A DNA stretch of 64,000 bases from Daejeonella sp. JGW-45 (lineage in GTDB: Bacteria > Bacteroidota > Bacteroidia > Sphingobacteriales > Sphingobacteriaceae), in assembly GCF_029360805.1 (NCBI RefSeq), contig NZ_JARKNC010000008.1, positions 1 through 64,000 of the forward strand, read 5' to 3'. Positions within the stretch are counted from its first letter, which is position 1; each line of letters starts with the position of its first letter. Positions 32,956-42,972 of the stretch are shown here, piece by piece. Both the position numbers and the translations under genes were made by a program. Under the pieces are notes generated by a model. The model saw nothing but the letters and a program-made list of their open reading frames with translations. It was not told where the DNA came from and searched no databases.

Positions 32956-35067
32956 TTAGTATATACTTTTCAATACCACAATTCCGGCTTTTGCTTCTTG
33001 TTCTGTATCTGCGTTTACTTTACCTAAAGCCTCTTTCAGTTTCGAATCAGATGCTTCATTCTTACTCAAACCCATCTTTAAACCCTTAACAAGAACAGTT
33101 TGTGATTTAGCCAAAGCCGGCTGGGAAATTATATCTAAATACGCATTCACTTGCTCTTTATTGTTCCTCGCGCCGACAATTGCCGACAGGTCTTGAAGAA
33201 ACAGGTTTTTCCATGCTCCCTCCTTTTGCGTAAACGAGCTGCGCTGGCCCAATACCTTTAACAATTCGGCAGATGAACCAGCATTCGAGCTTAGAACAGC
33301 ATTTCTGAACCATACATCTTCACCATATTTTTCAATGACATTTGCCAGCGCTGTAATAACTTCCTTGTTGTTGAAGTTTCCGACACTAAGGGTTGCCTGC
33401 AGTGCAACTCTCTTATCGGCATCATTGGTTTTCTGAATGATCAAAGGCTGGGTCTCAGAAAAGCTTTCCGCAAGCATCAAAGCATTTTCCCTCACCCCCG
33501 GAGCGCTATCAACCAAGCCTTTTTTAACTACATCAACGCTCAGGGCATTCAGTCCTTCCAGAACATACAATGCATGAAGCCGCGCCCGCGCGTCTTTGCT
33601 GGTATTGAAAAAAGCTTTTACCACCGGCACCACAGACTTATCCTGACGCTCCAGCAGCAGGCGTTGCGCCTGTGAACGCCACCAGCCGTTATTTCTTCCC
33701 AGGACTTCGACCAGTTTCGCACTCGGCATATCTTTCAGATTTACCGCCGTATTCTTGTAGGCGGCGCCCTGAGGAATGATCCTGTAGATCCTTCCCTTAT
33801 CGCTACCCGCCATAAAATCCATATCAGCTTTAAGGTCATCAGGAATAGACACAGGTGTTTCTATGTGCTGCCTGTAATAGTCAAGAACATACAGGTAACC
33901 GTCCGGCCCTACCGATGATATTACCGGGCGGAACCATGGATCTGTTGAATAGATAAACTCTCTGTTTTTTTCTTTATCCGCCCTCTTTGCAATGTAAACC
34001 GGGCTTTTAGGATCAGGAGCTATTATATCGCGATGAACGAGGTTACCCGAAACGTCGGTAGTAAAAATATTGCCGTAAAATTCTTTTGGTAAAGCATCCC
34101 CGTTATAGAGCGTACCTCCTGAAGCCCCCGTAAACCGGTCTTCCGCATACTCTATGCGGTTCATATTGTTTTCCTTGTACATCTTATTACGCTGAGCGCT
34201 GCGCTCTGCCCTCCAGTAAGGAGGCGCTGTTTCCTGGAACATTATTTCCTCATGATCGGTAACGGTCACATTGAATTTAGACGTCGGCAGGAACGGATGC
34301 CTGTGCGTATACCTCCAGGGAATAACGGCCTGCTGCAAATGAATTGAGTTTTCAGTAAAGAAGCGATGGCCCCAATCATTTATTGTCTGCCCAAACTGAC
34401 CAGGCCCTGTTTCCAGCTCAAATACGTTCCGGTCAAGCCGGAAGCGAAAGTCAGCACCACGCACTTCAACGGGAGGATCATTCGGAGTCTTGCTGAACGT
34501 TACCTTCCCTGCCTGCCCACGATTATTAGCATAGATCCAATTATCAATACCAAACCTCAGGCTTGTAACCTGTGCTTCAGAGTTGTTCTGAAAGAAGCCT
34601 GAAAATAATATCTCCGATGTATCGGACTTTCCGTCGCCGTTCGTGTCTTTCAGGTATAAAATATTAGGAGCTGCTGTAACAATCAATCCGCCCTTCCATG
34701 GTAGAATACTGGTTGCTTCTGTGACATTCTCAGCAAATATCGATGCTTTATCAATGCGGCCGTCACCGTTTGTATCTGATAACATTTTAATGCGACCATG
34801 TCCCTTGCCCGGCTCCACTTCATAAGGATAATCAGGCATTTCCACTACATACACATTCCCTTGTTCGTCGAATTCAAGTGCAACGGGATCCATTACAAAT
34901 GGTTCCGCAGCATAAATCTGAGCCGAAAAGCCGGGAGCCACGTTCAGCTTTTTCAACGACTCCTCAGGGCTCAACGGCCCGGGATAACGCTGAGCAACCC
35001 CATCTGCTGCCATGAGGGCCAGGGGTAATAGGAAAAGGGTAAACTTAATCTTTGAATTGGTCTTCAT
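32956..35067 (-). CDS. PVC-type dehydrogenase-like propeller with HEAT repeats, no heme motif
   Basis: A 703-residue exported protein (signal peptide to GVAQ). Residues ~30-430 are the membrane-bound-dehydrogenase propeller known from planctomycetal heme proteins: GFSAQIYAAEPFVMDPVALEFDEQ, VEMPDYPYE, calcium loops DTNGDGRID and DTNGDGKSD, SVGPDGYLYVLDYYRQHI. Residues ~450-690 are HEAT-like helices (SAPGVRENALMLAE, DADKRVALQATLSVG). The C-terminal CxxCH cytochrome domain that many relatives carry is absent, and the protein ends at VLKSIY. Electrons, if any, must leave by another route, and the HiPIP encoded next door is a candidate. It is the first gene of a three-gene operon with an operator 63 bases upstream. 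Confidence 0.8.
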   Translation of the reverse strand: MKTNSKIKFTLFLLPLALMAADGVAQRYPGPLSPEESLKKLNVAPGFSAQIYAAEPFVMDPVALEFDEQGNVYVVEMPDYPYEVEPGKGHGRIKMLSDTNGDGRIDKASIFAENVTEATSILPWKGGLIVTAAPNILYLKDTNGDGKSDTSEILFSGFFQNNSEAQVTSLRFGIDNWIYANNRGQAGKVTFSKTPNDPPVEVRGADFRFRLDRNVFELETGPGQFGQTINDWGHRFFTENSIHLQQAVIPWRYTHRHPFLPTSKFNVTVTDHEEIMFQETAPPYWRAERSAQRNKMYKENNMNRIEYAEDRFTGASGGTLYNGDALPKEFYGNIFTTDVSGNLVHRDIIAPDPKSPVYIAKRADKEKNREFIYSTDPWFRPVISSVGPDGYLYVLDYYRQHIETPVSIPDDLKADMDFMAGSDKGRIYRIIPQGAAYKNTAVNLKDMPSAKLVEVLGRNNGWWRSQAQRLLLERQDKSVVPVVKAFFNTSKDARARLHALYVLEGLNALSVDVVKKGLVDSAPGVRENALMLAESFSETQPLIIQKTNDADKRVALQATLSVGNFNNKEVITALANVIEKYGEDVWFRNAVLSSNAGSSAELLKVLGQRSSFTQKEGAWKNLFLQDLSAIVGARNNKEQVNAYLDIISQPALAKSQTVLVKGLKMGLSKNEASDSKLKEALGKVNADTEQEAKAGIVVLKSIY

Positions 35068-35129
35068 TCCTGTTATTTATGATTTTTATTCTTGTTTATA
35101 TCTCTATAGCCTTATCTGAGATGATTATG

Positions 35130-35143
35130 CGGTAACGTACCCG
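35130..35143. promoter_or_regulatory. LacI-type operator candidate, copy 6
   Basis: CGGTAACGTACCCG followed by AAAG, 63 bases upstream of the PVC-type operon, within the 188-base gap after the heparinase-like gene. Confidence 0.6.
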
Positions 35144-35255
35144 AAAGTAGTTAGTATATTTTGAAATTTCAAATCTATTTTATCCTCAAGATAAAAAACA
35201 TTAATAGAGCCGCTGTACTTAATTCATAATAATATTGTGACCTAAAAATCCGTTG

Positions 35256-37757
35256 TCATTTACCCGGCTCAAATACGGTATACCTGACTGGACCCCGAAA
35301 CTCCGTATGAGGGAAAGTAAGCAATTTGAGCGCTCCCGTACCATCCAGGGTAAAGCCCGGATCCTCATCCAGTTCCAGCAACTTGCCGGAAACATTCTTT
35401 ACCTGGTACACCATAGTTCTGCCGCCGGAAATATCAATCCGCACAAACTTTACCGGTTTTACCTCCCGGTCTATCTGCAGCTTCGGTGCACCCGTATTGC
35501 TAAAAGAAAGTACATCTCCTGATACCTGGCTTCCCGAATTATAGTTCCATCCGGCACCAGAAGTGACAGTTATCCCCTTCTCGTTGATACTGATCCGGTC
35601 TTCCACCTGTTTCCCGTTCAGCTCATACTTGACTATATACCAGTTACCGTCCTGTTCGGCAGATTTAATCCATGGTTCTTGCTGAAACGGCTCATGAATA
35701 GCAATAAAGGATGAGGTACCACCGGTATGGCGTTGCATTAGTCCATTACTCATAAAACTATTCAGTTTATTGTCATTTTCCTGCGCACGTCTTACGGAAG
35801 GAGACTTAAAAGTAAATAACTGCGCCCCCGGTTGAGCCATACTGTGCGTACGGACTCCCGAATTTTCATATCTCCAGGTGGCTGTCCAGTTATCTGTTAC
35901 CGGTGCGGACCTAATATTCCTCAGATAAGAATAAGCATGGATCTTCTTTCCCTCCAGATCACTTTCATATTGATTTCGCGGCTTATCATTTCCTCCCCAT
36001 TCAGGAACGATGCTTGGAACTTCGGTTTTAAGAGGGATACTCACCGATAGCTTTCCTTCTTCCTCAGCCATCCCGTGAAGGAACCAGTCATGGGTTTCTC
36101 CGCCCTTAACATCAAAACGATCAACTATATAATCACGGCCCGGTGCGGCATGTACCAGAACAAGCCTGCGCCTGTATTGTTCAGCTTTGGAATATGCGGG
36201 CGATGCGTCGACATCGATTGCCTTAACATGGGGATGTGAATCGTCATAGAATTTTAAATTGCCGGTAACGGGCTTTTCAGAATTGCCAGCATCTTGTGCT
36301 TTCTGATCGATCACAACCGTATTATGGGAAGCTGTATGGATCGTCCAGCCGCGGTACTTGCTGTGGGTGTAACCAATATCAGAAAACAACTCGGCTCCTT
36401 TTGCGTAGAGAATAATAGATCCGTTATCATAATGGGAATGCCCATAGTTTCCGCTCCAGTTCACATTTAACATCGTCTGGTTGCTGCCTTCACCCACTCC
36501 CAGGGCGGCATTACCCAGGGCGCCCCATAAACGCGAAACAGTCTTTTCAGTAGGCCGGGGTGTCCCATTCCGGTAAGCCCAGGTGTCGTTTATGGGTATC
36601 TTCCTGCCATCAGGAAGAATAGCTTCTTCACTTACTCTCAAGGCCATTTTAAAGAATGGCATGTTCGAAACAAGATCTAAATTTTCAAGCCGCTCTCCGG
36701 TCCAGTTCCCGGGGTCAGTATAATTTTGAGCAGCCAGCGCGACAGCCCGGAGCGAACCGATGGTCTGATCATGATAAGAACCTGTGCCCTCCTTCCACCA
36801 GCCATCCGCAAAGAACCCTAGCTTCAGGAACTCCCTGAAACGTTTTACGCCATCATGCACTATTTCCGGCTTTTTTAGGATCCGGCCTACTGTTACCATA
36901 TCCCGGTACATACCTGGCGACATATTCGTATAGATCTCCGGGTTTGCCGACGTAAATTCGTAGCCTTTTAAAAGGAGATCAGTTTCTATCCTCCGGTCTG
37001 TTTGCACTCCTGTTAACTTATCCATGCGCTCCCACTGGTAACCATCTCGCAGGTTAGCATAAACTTTTGCCATTTCCGCCGGGATGTCGCCATACCCCCA
37101 CCAGTTCCATTTAGCACCCCTGTACGCAGGCAGACCTTCATATGGCCATTTCTGATCTGCCGGAAAGAACCTGACCGGCGCGCTTGGATAGTCATATCGC
37201 ACAGCATAGTCAGGAAAGACCTGTGCAAAACGACCTATTATCACCGCAGCCCTGTCGCCGTATTCCGTGTTTTTTGTTAATTCCCACAGTTGCGACAGCT
37301 TCGAAGCCATACCCTGGATCCATTTCCATTGCTCAAACCAGACGTGAGCTTCGAAATAATATTTAACTCCTTCCTTGTTCTCGTAATAACGGTAAACCTG
37401 CTTCGCACCGCTTGGCGCTATTATCACCTGTTCTCCGGTATAAGGAAACTTCTCGTTCGGAAAAAGCATGCTGCAATATTTACACTTCAGATCCGAACCG
37501 AGCGCAGGTTCCCAGTTAAGCACCCCCATATCCTGAGCTCCTCCCCGGCAATTTGGACAACCAATAAAGTTGAGTCCCGAGGCTGCAGGCACAAGTTCTT
37601 TTATTTGCTCCAAGCTCATCCCGAGTAAGGCCGCCACTGATGATCTTAGTTCGGTAACTTTTTTATTATCTCCTTTATCAGCCATTGACACCTGGCCAAA
37701 CGCACCGGCAACAGAAGTCAGCGTGACAAAAATAAAACCAGCTATTTTACTTATCAT
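35256..37757 (-). CDS. Heparinase II/III-like polysaccharide lyase with Cys4 knuckle
   Basis: An 833-residue exported protein (signal peptide MISKIAGFIFVTLTSVAGAFGQ). Near the N-terminus are two CxxC pairs (CPNC at 67-70, CKYC at 92-95), likely a structural zinc site. An alpha/alpha-toroid follows, with WWKEGTGSYHDQTIG (~323) carrying a catalytic-type Tyr-His. Then comes the heparinase II/III C-terminal beta-sandwich with NYGHSHYDNGSIILYAKG (~438) and the YTHSKYRGWTIHTASHNTVV block (~465-480). The family eliminates uronic-acid-linked glycans. The exact PL family is not assignable by eye. It is divergent from the propeller gene at 37924, sharing a 166-base control region with a perfect palindrome. 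Confidence 0.85.
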   Translation of the reverse strand: MISKIAGFIFVTLTSVAGAFGQVSMADKGDNKKVTELRSSVAALLGMSLEQIKELVPAASGLNFIGCPNCRGGAQDMGVLNWEPALGSDLKCKYCSMLFPNEKFPYTGEQVIIAPSGAKQVYRYYENKEGVKYYFEAHVWFEQWKWIQGMASKLSQLWELTKNTEYGDRAAVIIGRFAQVFPDYAVRYDYPSAPVRFFPADQKWPYEGLPAYRGAKWNWWGYGDIPAEMAKVYANLRDGYQWERMDKLTGVQTDRRIETDLLLKGYEFTSANPEIYTNMSPGMYRDMVTVGRILKKPEIVHDGVKRFREFLKLGFFADGWWKEGTGSYHDQTIGSLRAVALAAQNYTDPGNWTGERLENLDLVSNMPFFKMALRVSEEAILPDGRKIPINDTWAYRNGTPRPTEKTVSRLWGALGNAALGVGEGSNQTMLNVNWSGNYGHSHYDNGSIILYAKGAELFSDIGYTHSKYRGWTIHTASHNTVVIDQKAQDAGNSEKPVTGNLKFYDDSHPHVKAIDVDASPAYSKAEQYRRRLVLVHAAPGRDYIVDRFDVKGGETHDWFLHGMAEEEGKLSVSIPLKTEVPSIVPEWGGNDKPRNQYESDLEGKKIHAYSYLRNIRSAPVTDNWTATWRYENSGVRTHSMAQPGAQLFTFKSPSVRRAQENDNKLNSFMSNGLMQRHTGGTSSFIAIHEPFQQEPWIKSAEQDGNWYIVKYELNGKQVEDRISINEKGITVTSGAGWNYNSGSQVSGDVLSFSNTGAPKLQIDREVKPVKFVRIDISGGRTMVYQVKNVSGKLLELDEDPGFTLDGTGALKLLTFPHTEFRGPVRYTVFEPGK

Positions 37758-37900
37758 ATTATCAAGTATTTACAAACGAAAACATAAAAGGAATACTATA
37801 CAAGCAAACACCCTTCAGCCCTCCGTACTAGCCATTTGATCGCTTTCATTTTACCCCGAAATAAAATATAAAGACATATATACTTAAAATATTTTATATT

Positions 37901-37918
37901 TATGGGTACGTACCCATA
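37901..37918. promoter_or_regulatory. LacI-type operator candidate, copy 7 (perfect palindrome)
   Basis: TATGGGTACGTACCCATA is an exact 18-base palindrome, and its core TGGGTACGTACCCA fits the regional motif. It ends 5 bases before the ATG at 37924, so a bound repressor would cover the initiation region. It may also serve the divergent heparinase-like gene. Confidence 0.75.
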
Positions 37919-37923
37919 AGCTT

Positions 37924-39891
37924 ATGAAATTAAAATTAAATCTGTTATTCGTTCTGAACGTCCTGTTAATCTCGACGTCGATCGCACAAAAACCTGTGCA
38001 GGTTACACCTCTTCCCGACAACACAGGCTTTACCGTCGAGACTTCCACTAAAGATCTCGGAAACGGCTTTTATGATCACGGGGTTGCTTCTCCGATCAGT
38101 AACCACCGCGGGGTGGTCTCAACCGTTGATGGAAATGGAAGGAATGTGGTATTGGTATGGCTTTTTGACCATCGTGGTGGTTATGCCTTATTGATGATAG
38201 ACGCGCTTACGGGCAAGAGCGAGGAATTCCCGATCCAGTTTGATCCAAAACAGGATACCCCGTACTCATCGATCTTATCCAGTGACAATAAGTTTTACAC
38301 GCTTTTCCGCGATCACTTTACCGAATTTGATCCGGTGAAGAGGGCATTTACCTTTACTAAGGGTACGATGCCTCAAATGGCTATGGCCATGACAGAAGAT
38401 GATAAGGGAAAGATATGGGCGGTAACTTATCCAAACAGCGGCATCGTGTCGTTTGACCCTAAATCGCGGGAATTAAAAGATTATGGTTATGTAAATAAAG
38501 AAAACTGGCGCCAGTATCAACGCGCAATTGCGGCTGATGATTCAGGATGGATATATTTTGGCCTCGGTAATGCGAAAAGCCAGATCTTTGCTTTTGATCC
38601 TAATACCGGGATCGCCAAGCCGGTTTTACCCGAGAATGAACGGATGCTCGGCCAGGCTATGGTATACCGCGATGTAAACGGAAAGGTTTACGGACAGACA
38701 AAGGGTGATATAGACGACCAGTGGTATGAACTTTATAAAGGTAGCGGAACCAAGATAGGAAAGTATACTAATCGCCAGCCAAAGAAGATCATTACAGGAT
38801 CACAGGCACTTTTCGAAAGCAGGTTCCCCGACGGTACCGTAGTAAAGGTGCTCGACCTGGTAAACCGTGCCCTTGTTACGGAAGACCCAAAAACCAAAAT
38901 CAGCCGAAAGGTAAGTTTCGACTATACCAGCGACGGGGCAATTGTTATGGGTGTGGGCACAGCGCCGGATGGGACAATTGTTGGCGGAACTGCTTTCCCT
39001 ATGCGCTTCTTTAACTACGACCTCAAGAAAGACCAGTGGGTTAACCGTGCGGCATTAGGCCAGTTCAATGCCTTTATAAATCAAAATAATAAGGTTTATT
39101 TCGGAGTGTATGCGGGCGGCCATCTCATCGAATGGGATCCGTACAAACCATGGTTAGCAACCCAGTTAAATAATAAGGCATCAAACCCTCTTTTCCTGAC
39201 TACGGTATCTCCACAAATTATAAGGCCCTACCGCATCATCGCACATCCTGATGGTAAAACCGTAATTATGGGGGGCACACCTCAATACGGGGCAACCGGA
39301 GGAGGTCTTCTTATGTGGGATAACAGCTCCCGGAGAGCCACTCTTTTAAAGGATAGCGTTGTTGTTCCGGACCAGTCGAGTATGAGCCTCGTTCCGCTGC
39401 CGAACGGAAAACTTCTCGGAGGTACCACTACTTCGCCGGGCACGGGAGGAGAGAAAAAAGCAAAAGAAGCTGAACTCTACATCCTGGACATGAAGACCAA
39501 GAAAGTGGAATGGCGGCAAGCTACCTTCCCCGGGGTCCAGGAGTATAGCGAAATGCGTTTAATGCCTGGCGGAAAGGTCTACGGTATCACAGACAAGAAG
39601 ACTTTTTTCGTATTTGACCCTGCCCGCAAGAGCATAACTTATAAATATGATCTAACTGATAAGTTCGGACCTACAACCGCTGAGCAAAGCCCGAGGATAT
39701 TCGTTGATGGCCCGAACGGCGAGCTCTATATCCTATTTGCAAAAGGGGCAATCGTACAGGTCATGCCAGAAAGCTATGAAATGAAATTGATTGCCACCTC
39801 GCCGGGGCCTATTAAGGCAGGGGGTGATTACTCCCAGGGGCGGATATTCTTTGTAAGCGGCTCGCACTTGTATAGCTATGTTTTGAAGTAG
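37924..39891 (+). CDS. Secreted beta-propeller protein
   Basis: A 655-residue exported protein (signal peptide to SIAQ). Most of the sequence is made of propeller blades with the pattern GxIxxGxxxPxRFFNYDLKxxQW and short DPxT turns: FSSxDxKFYTLFRDHFTEFDP, AIAADDSGWIYFGLG, KPVLPENERM, IIAHPDGKTVIMGGTPQYGATG. It may be a double propeller, given its length. It is clearly related to the propeller at 54260-56296, for example GGTPQYGATGGGLLMWD versus GSVPEYGLLGGSLVEYN. No catalytic motif is visible. It is the first gene of an operon with a heparinase-like and a beta-helix lyase-like gene, suggesting a substrate-binding or lyase-assisting role. Confidence 0.7.
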   Translation: MKLKLNLLFVLNVLLISTSIAQKPVQVTPLPDNTGFTVETSTKDLGNGFYDHGVASPISNHRGVVSTVDGNGRNVVLVWLFDHRGGYALLMIDALTGKSEEFPIQFDPKQDTPYSSILSSDNKFYTLFRDHFTEFDPVKRAFTFTKGTMPQMAMAMTEDDKGKIWAVTYPNSGIVSFDPKSRELKDYGYVNKENWRQYQRAIAADDSGWIYFGLGNAKSQIFAFDPNTGIAKPVLPENERMLGQAMVYRDVNGKVYGQTKGDIDDQWYELYKGSGTKIGKYTNRQPKKIITGSQALFESRFPDGTVVKVLDLVNRALVTEDPKTKISRKVSFDYTSDGAIVMGVGTAPDGTIVGGTAFPMRFFNYDLKKDQWVNRAALGQFNAFINQNNKVYFGVYAGGHLIEWDPYKPWLATQLNNKASNPLFLTTVSPQIIRPYRIIAHPDGKTVIMGGTPQYGATGGGLLMWDNSSRRATLLKDSVVVPDQSSMSLVPLPNGKLLGGTTTSPGTGGEKKAKEAELYILDMKTKKVEWRQATFPGVQEYSEMRLMPGGKVYGITDKKTFFVFDPARKSITYKYDLTDKFGPTTAEQSPRIFVDGPNGELYILFAKGAIVQVMPESYEMKLIATSPGPIKAGGDYSQGRIFFVSGSHLYSYVLK

Positions 39892-39937
39892 ATGGTGAGC
39901 AGTAAACGGTAATTAAGCACTATATCAATCTAAAATT

Positions 39938-42900
39938 ATGAGTTTTAAGCATTACAGTAAATTATTAATAATCTTCCTCGCAATCCTGGGCAGGCCCGCA
40001 TTCGCACAACGTACCCACGGCGGATTCTACACTCAGGAGAAGTTGAGCAACCTTCAGAATAACTGCAATAAATATGATTGGGGGAAAACATTAAAGAGCA
40101 GTGCGATAAGCAAGGCTGCCTTTTGGATCTCCAAAAGTGACCAAGAACTCTGGACCATGGTACAGGGCCAGAATTTACCCCGCACCATTGATGTAACCTT
40201 TGATCGCGTTACCAAGGGCTCCAAGATCCTTGGATGCCTGAAATGCGGACTTGATCTGCTTAAATATGGCAATTACCCATATGAACCAGAGTTTGAGAAA
40301 AAGCCCTGGAAACTCACCTGCCCTTCTTGTAAGAGCGTGTTCCCCACAAACGACTTCGGCAAGTTCTTTAAAAGCGCTATTGATGAAACCGGTCAGTTTG
40401 ATGCTTCAAAAGGCGACAAAAGCCTCCTCTTCAATACAGATCATCCGGACCCGAAAGATCCGCTTCATAAATTTGGTGTTGATGATGGCTTCGGGTATAT
40501 CGACCAAAACGGGAGATCGCACAAGTTTATCGCTTATTACAACTGGAAACACTGGGACTATATCAACAAAGCTCTTACAGAGCTAGGCGATGCTTATATC
40601 TACACCGGCGATAAGCTATACGCACGTAAGGCTGCGATCATACTTGACCGCCTTGCTGATGTATACCCGGCTATGGACTGGAACCCATATGCGGTGAGGG
40701 GCTGGTACGGTTCAGACGGCGGGATGCTTATAGGCAAGATCGGCGGCAATATCTGGGAAACTCAACTGGTAAGGGTGTTTGCTGATAATTACGATAAAAT
40801 ACTCAGTGGAACGGTTGATAACCCCGAGCTCTACTCCTTTCTGAGAAAACAATCCCAGAAATACAAGCTGCCTTCTGCCAAGGGTACCCGGCAGCTTTTT
40901 GTTCAGAATGTAGATAACGGCGTATTGAGGGAGATCTATAAAGGAGCCCTATCTAAAAAAGTCAGAGGTAACCAGGGAATGCACCAGCTGGCACTTACTA
41001 TGGCCGCACAGGCATTAGACACTCAGCCGGAAACGACCACCTGGATCGACTGGGTATTCTCGCCGGACGGCGGGAATATCTCCGGCCAGATGATCAACAA
41101 TCTGGATCACGATGGTACCACAGAGGAAGGCGCACCCGGATATACATTTATGTGGGGGCGACTGATCACCGATCTGGCAGACCGGCTGGAAGGATATAAA
41201 GGATATACCAAGCACAATATCATGCAGGAGTTTCCGCAATTCGGAACCACTTTCATTGCCGCTTACAGGATGTCGGCTCTTGGCAAAGCCCTGCCCAACA
41301 TCGGCGACGCCGGATCTACCGGCTATGTGGGTAACTCTATCGATCCAAAGTTTATTGCCAAAGGTTACGGGTATACCGGCAACCCGGAATACGCAAAAGC
41401 TGCTTACCGCGGTAACAGGAACTCGGCAGAAGGACTTGGCAGGGACATCTTTGCCGCCGATCCCGACCGCTTAGCAAAGGAAATAAAAAAAATAGCTGAA
41501 CACGCCGGACCACGGCCGGAAGGCGGTTACCTGATGAGCGGCTTCGGACTTGCTATTCTCGAAAACGGGAAAGGTACTTCGGGAATAGCCCTGACGAACA
41601 ACTACGGTCGCACGATGAAGCATGCCCACCCGGACATGCTTAACTTTGATCTCTTTGCCTTCGGCAACTGGCTTGCGCCTGATCATGGCTACCCGGAATT
41701 TGCTACAGCTATGCCTAGTAATAACGACTGGACAGGCAGCACCATATCCCATAACACTGTCTTTGTCGATGAGAAACCACAAAAGGAGATCTGGAGCGGG
41801 TACTCAAGAGTGTTTAAGCAGCTTAAGGGGTTTGGCGTATTTGAGCTTGACGGGGAAAAAGCCTACCCCGGCCTCGATACTTATAGGCGCACCATGTTCC
41901 TTATCGATGCCGGCGCAGATAGCAATGCTTACGTAATTGATCTTTTCCAGGTTAAAGGTGGGAAAGACCATGTTTATAGCTTTCACGGCCCGCCCGGAGA
42001 GATCAGCACCACGGGGCTGTCACTGATTGCCCAGAAGGAAGGCACCTATGCCGGTGAGCATATCAGCAAAGGAACAGGAGTTAATGGCTTTCCCCGCGGC
42101 TATTCTTTCCTTTATAATGTGAGGAAAGATTTAAGCCCCCCGGGACAATTTATGATCGACTGGAAGGCTGAGGCCGGGTATCGTACTCTAAAAGCAGAAG
42201 ATAACGTGCACCTGCGGATGTACTCGCTTACCCAATCAGATGATATTGCCCTGGCAGACGGAGACCCTCCTCAGAATAAACCCGGGAATCCTAAAAAACT
42301 GGGCTATGTGCTGATGCATAAAAAGGGAAGCGACCTAAGCAGCAATTTTGTGTCGGTGATCGAACCCTACAAACATAAACCCTTCATCAGATCAGTGAAG
42401 CGCCTTGAAACCGGGAACGACAAACAGATAGCCCTGGAGGTTGAGCATACCAACGGCAGCACCGACTATATTCTTTACAATGCGGGATCGTCCGGCATGA
42501 AGCTTATAAACGGCATAAGCATGGAGGGAGCTATAGGTTACATCAGGACCAGCGCCGGTAAACCAGCCAAAGCGATACTGGTGAATGGCACATCACTAAG
42601 TGGTCAGGGGCTGAATGTTAAGTCGCCCGGACAAATAAGCGGCAAGGTAGTCGACATGAATAAAGAAACATCCGGCGGCGGATGGATAGTAGTAGATCAA
42701 AAGCTGCCGGAGGGCGAAGCGCTGAAAGGAGAACAGATCTTTGTATCAACAAATGGAGACCGTGATGCAAGTTATACGATAGTCGATGTTAAACGCGAGG
42801 GCGAATTCAGCAGGATAAATTGCGGACCGATCTCATTCGTAAGTGGAATGAAGCCTGCTACCGGCGAATCCGCAGGCGAAACTAATAACTACCTCTATGA

Positions 42901-42961
42901 CTTTGAGCAGGGCGCGGCCTTTAATCTTAGCTCGCACTACGAATGGACACTCATCAAATAA
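39938..42961 (+). CDS. Large heparinase II/III-like lyase with Cys4 knuckle
   Basis: A 1007-residue exported protein (signal peptide to RPAFAQ). As in its neighbour, two CxxC pairs (CLKC at 100-103, CPSC at 128-131) lie near the N-terminus. The toroid holds NLDHDGTTEEGAPGYTFMWG (~390-405), with a likely catalytic Tyr. The beta-sandwich has MKHAHPDMLNFDLFAFG (~560) and STISHNTVFVDEKPQ (~602), the paired His blocks of the superfamily. About 200 extra C-terminal residues form a beta domain (IVVDQKLPEGEALKGEQIFV) of unknown role. It probably cleaves the same or a related uronate polymer as the protein at 35256. It lies 46 bases downstream of the propeller gene, and its stop precedes the next start by 11 bases. 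Confidence 0.82.
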   Translation: MSFKHYSKLLIIFLAILGRPAFAQRTHGGFYTQEKLSNLQNNCNKYDWGKTLKSSAISKAAFWISKSDQELWTMVQGQNLPRTIDVTFDRVTKGSKILGCLKCGLDLLKYGNYPYEPEFEKKPWKLTCPSCKSVFPTNDFGKFFKSAIDETGQFDASKGDKSLLFNTDHPDPKDPLHKFGVDDGFGYIDQNGRSHKFIAYYNWKHWDYINKALTELGDAYIYTGDKLYARKAAIILDRLADVYPAMDWNPYAVRGWYGSDGGMLIGKIGGNIWETQLVRVFADNYDKILSGTVDNPELYSFLRKQSQKYKLPSAKGTRQLFVQNVDNGVLREIYKGALSKKVRGNQGMHQLALTMAAQALDTQPETTTWIDWVFSPDGGNISGQMINNLDHDGTTEEGAPGYTFMWGRLITDLADRLEGYKGYTKHNIMQEFPQFGTTFIAAYRMSALGKALPNIGDAGSTGYVGNSIDPKFIAKGYGYTGNPEYAKAAYRGNRNSAEGLGRDIFAADPDRLAKEIKKIAEHAGPRPEGGYLMSGFGLAILENGKGTSGIALTNNYGRTMKHAHPDMLNFDLFAFGNWLAPDHGYPEFATAMPSNNDWTGSTISHNTVFVDEKPQKEIWSGYSRVFKQLKGFGVFELDGEKAYPGLDTYRRTMFLIDAGADSNAYVIDLFQVKGGKDHVYSFHGPPGEISTTGLSLIAQKEGTYAGEHISKGTGVNGFPRGYSFLYNVRKDLSPPGQFMIDWKAEAGYRTLKAEDNVHLRMYSLTQSDDIALADGDPPQNKPGNPKKLGYVLMHKKGSDLSSNFVSVIEPYKHKPFIRSVKRLETGNDKQIALEVEHTNGSTDYILYNAGSSGMKLINGISMEGAIGYIRTSAGKPAKAILVNGTSLSGQGLNVKSPGQISGKVVDMNKETSGGGWIVVDQKLPEGEALKGEQIFVSTNGDRDASYTIVDVKREGEFSRINCGPISFVSGMKPATGESAGETNNYLYDFEQGAAFNLSSHYEWTLIK

Positions 42962-42972
42962 GAACACAGTAT

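Noticed and set aside
32956-35067. Cytochrome c domain in the PVC-type protein
   Set aside because: No CxxCH occurs anywhere in the 703 residues; the protein ends after the HEAT-like helices.
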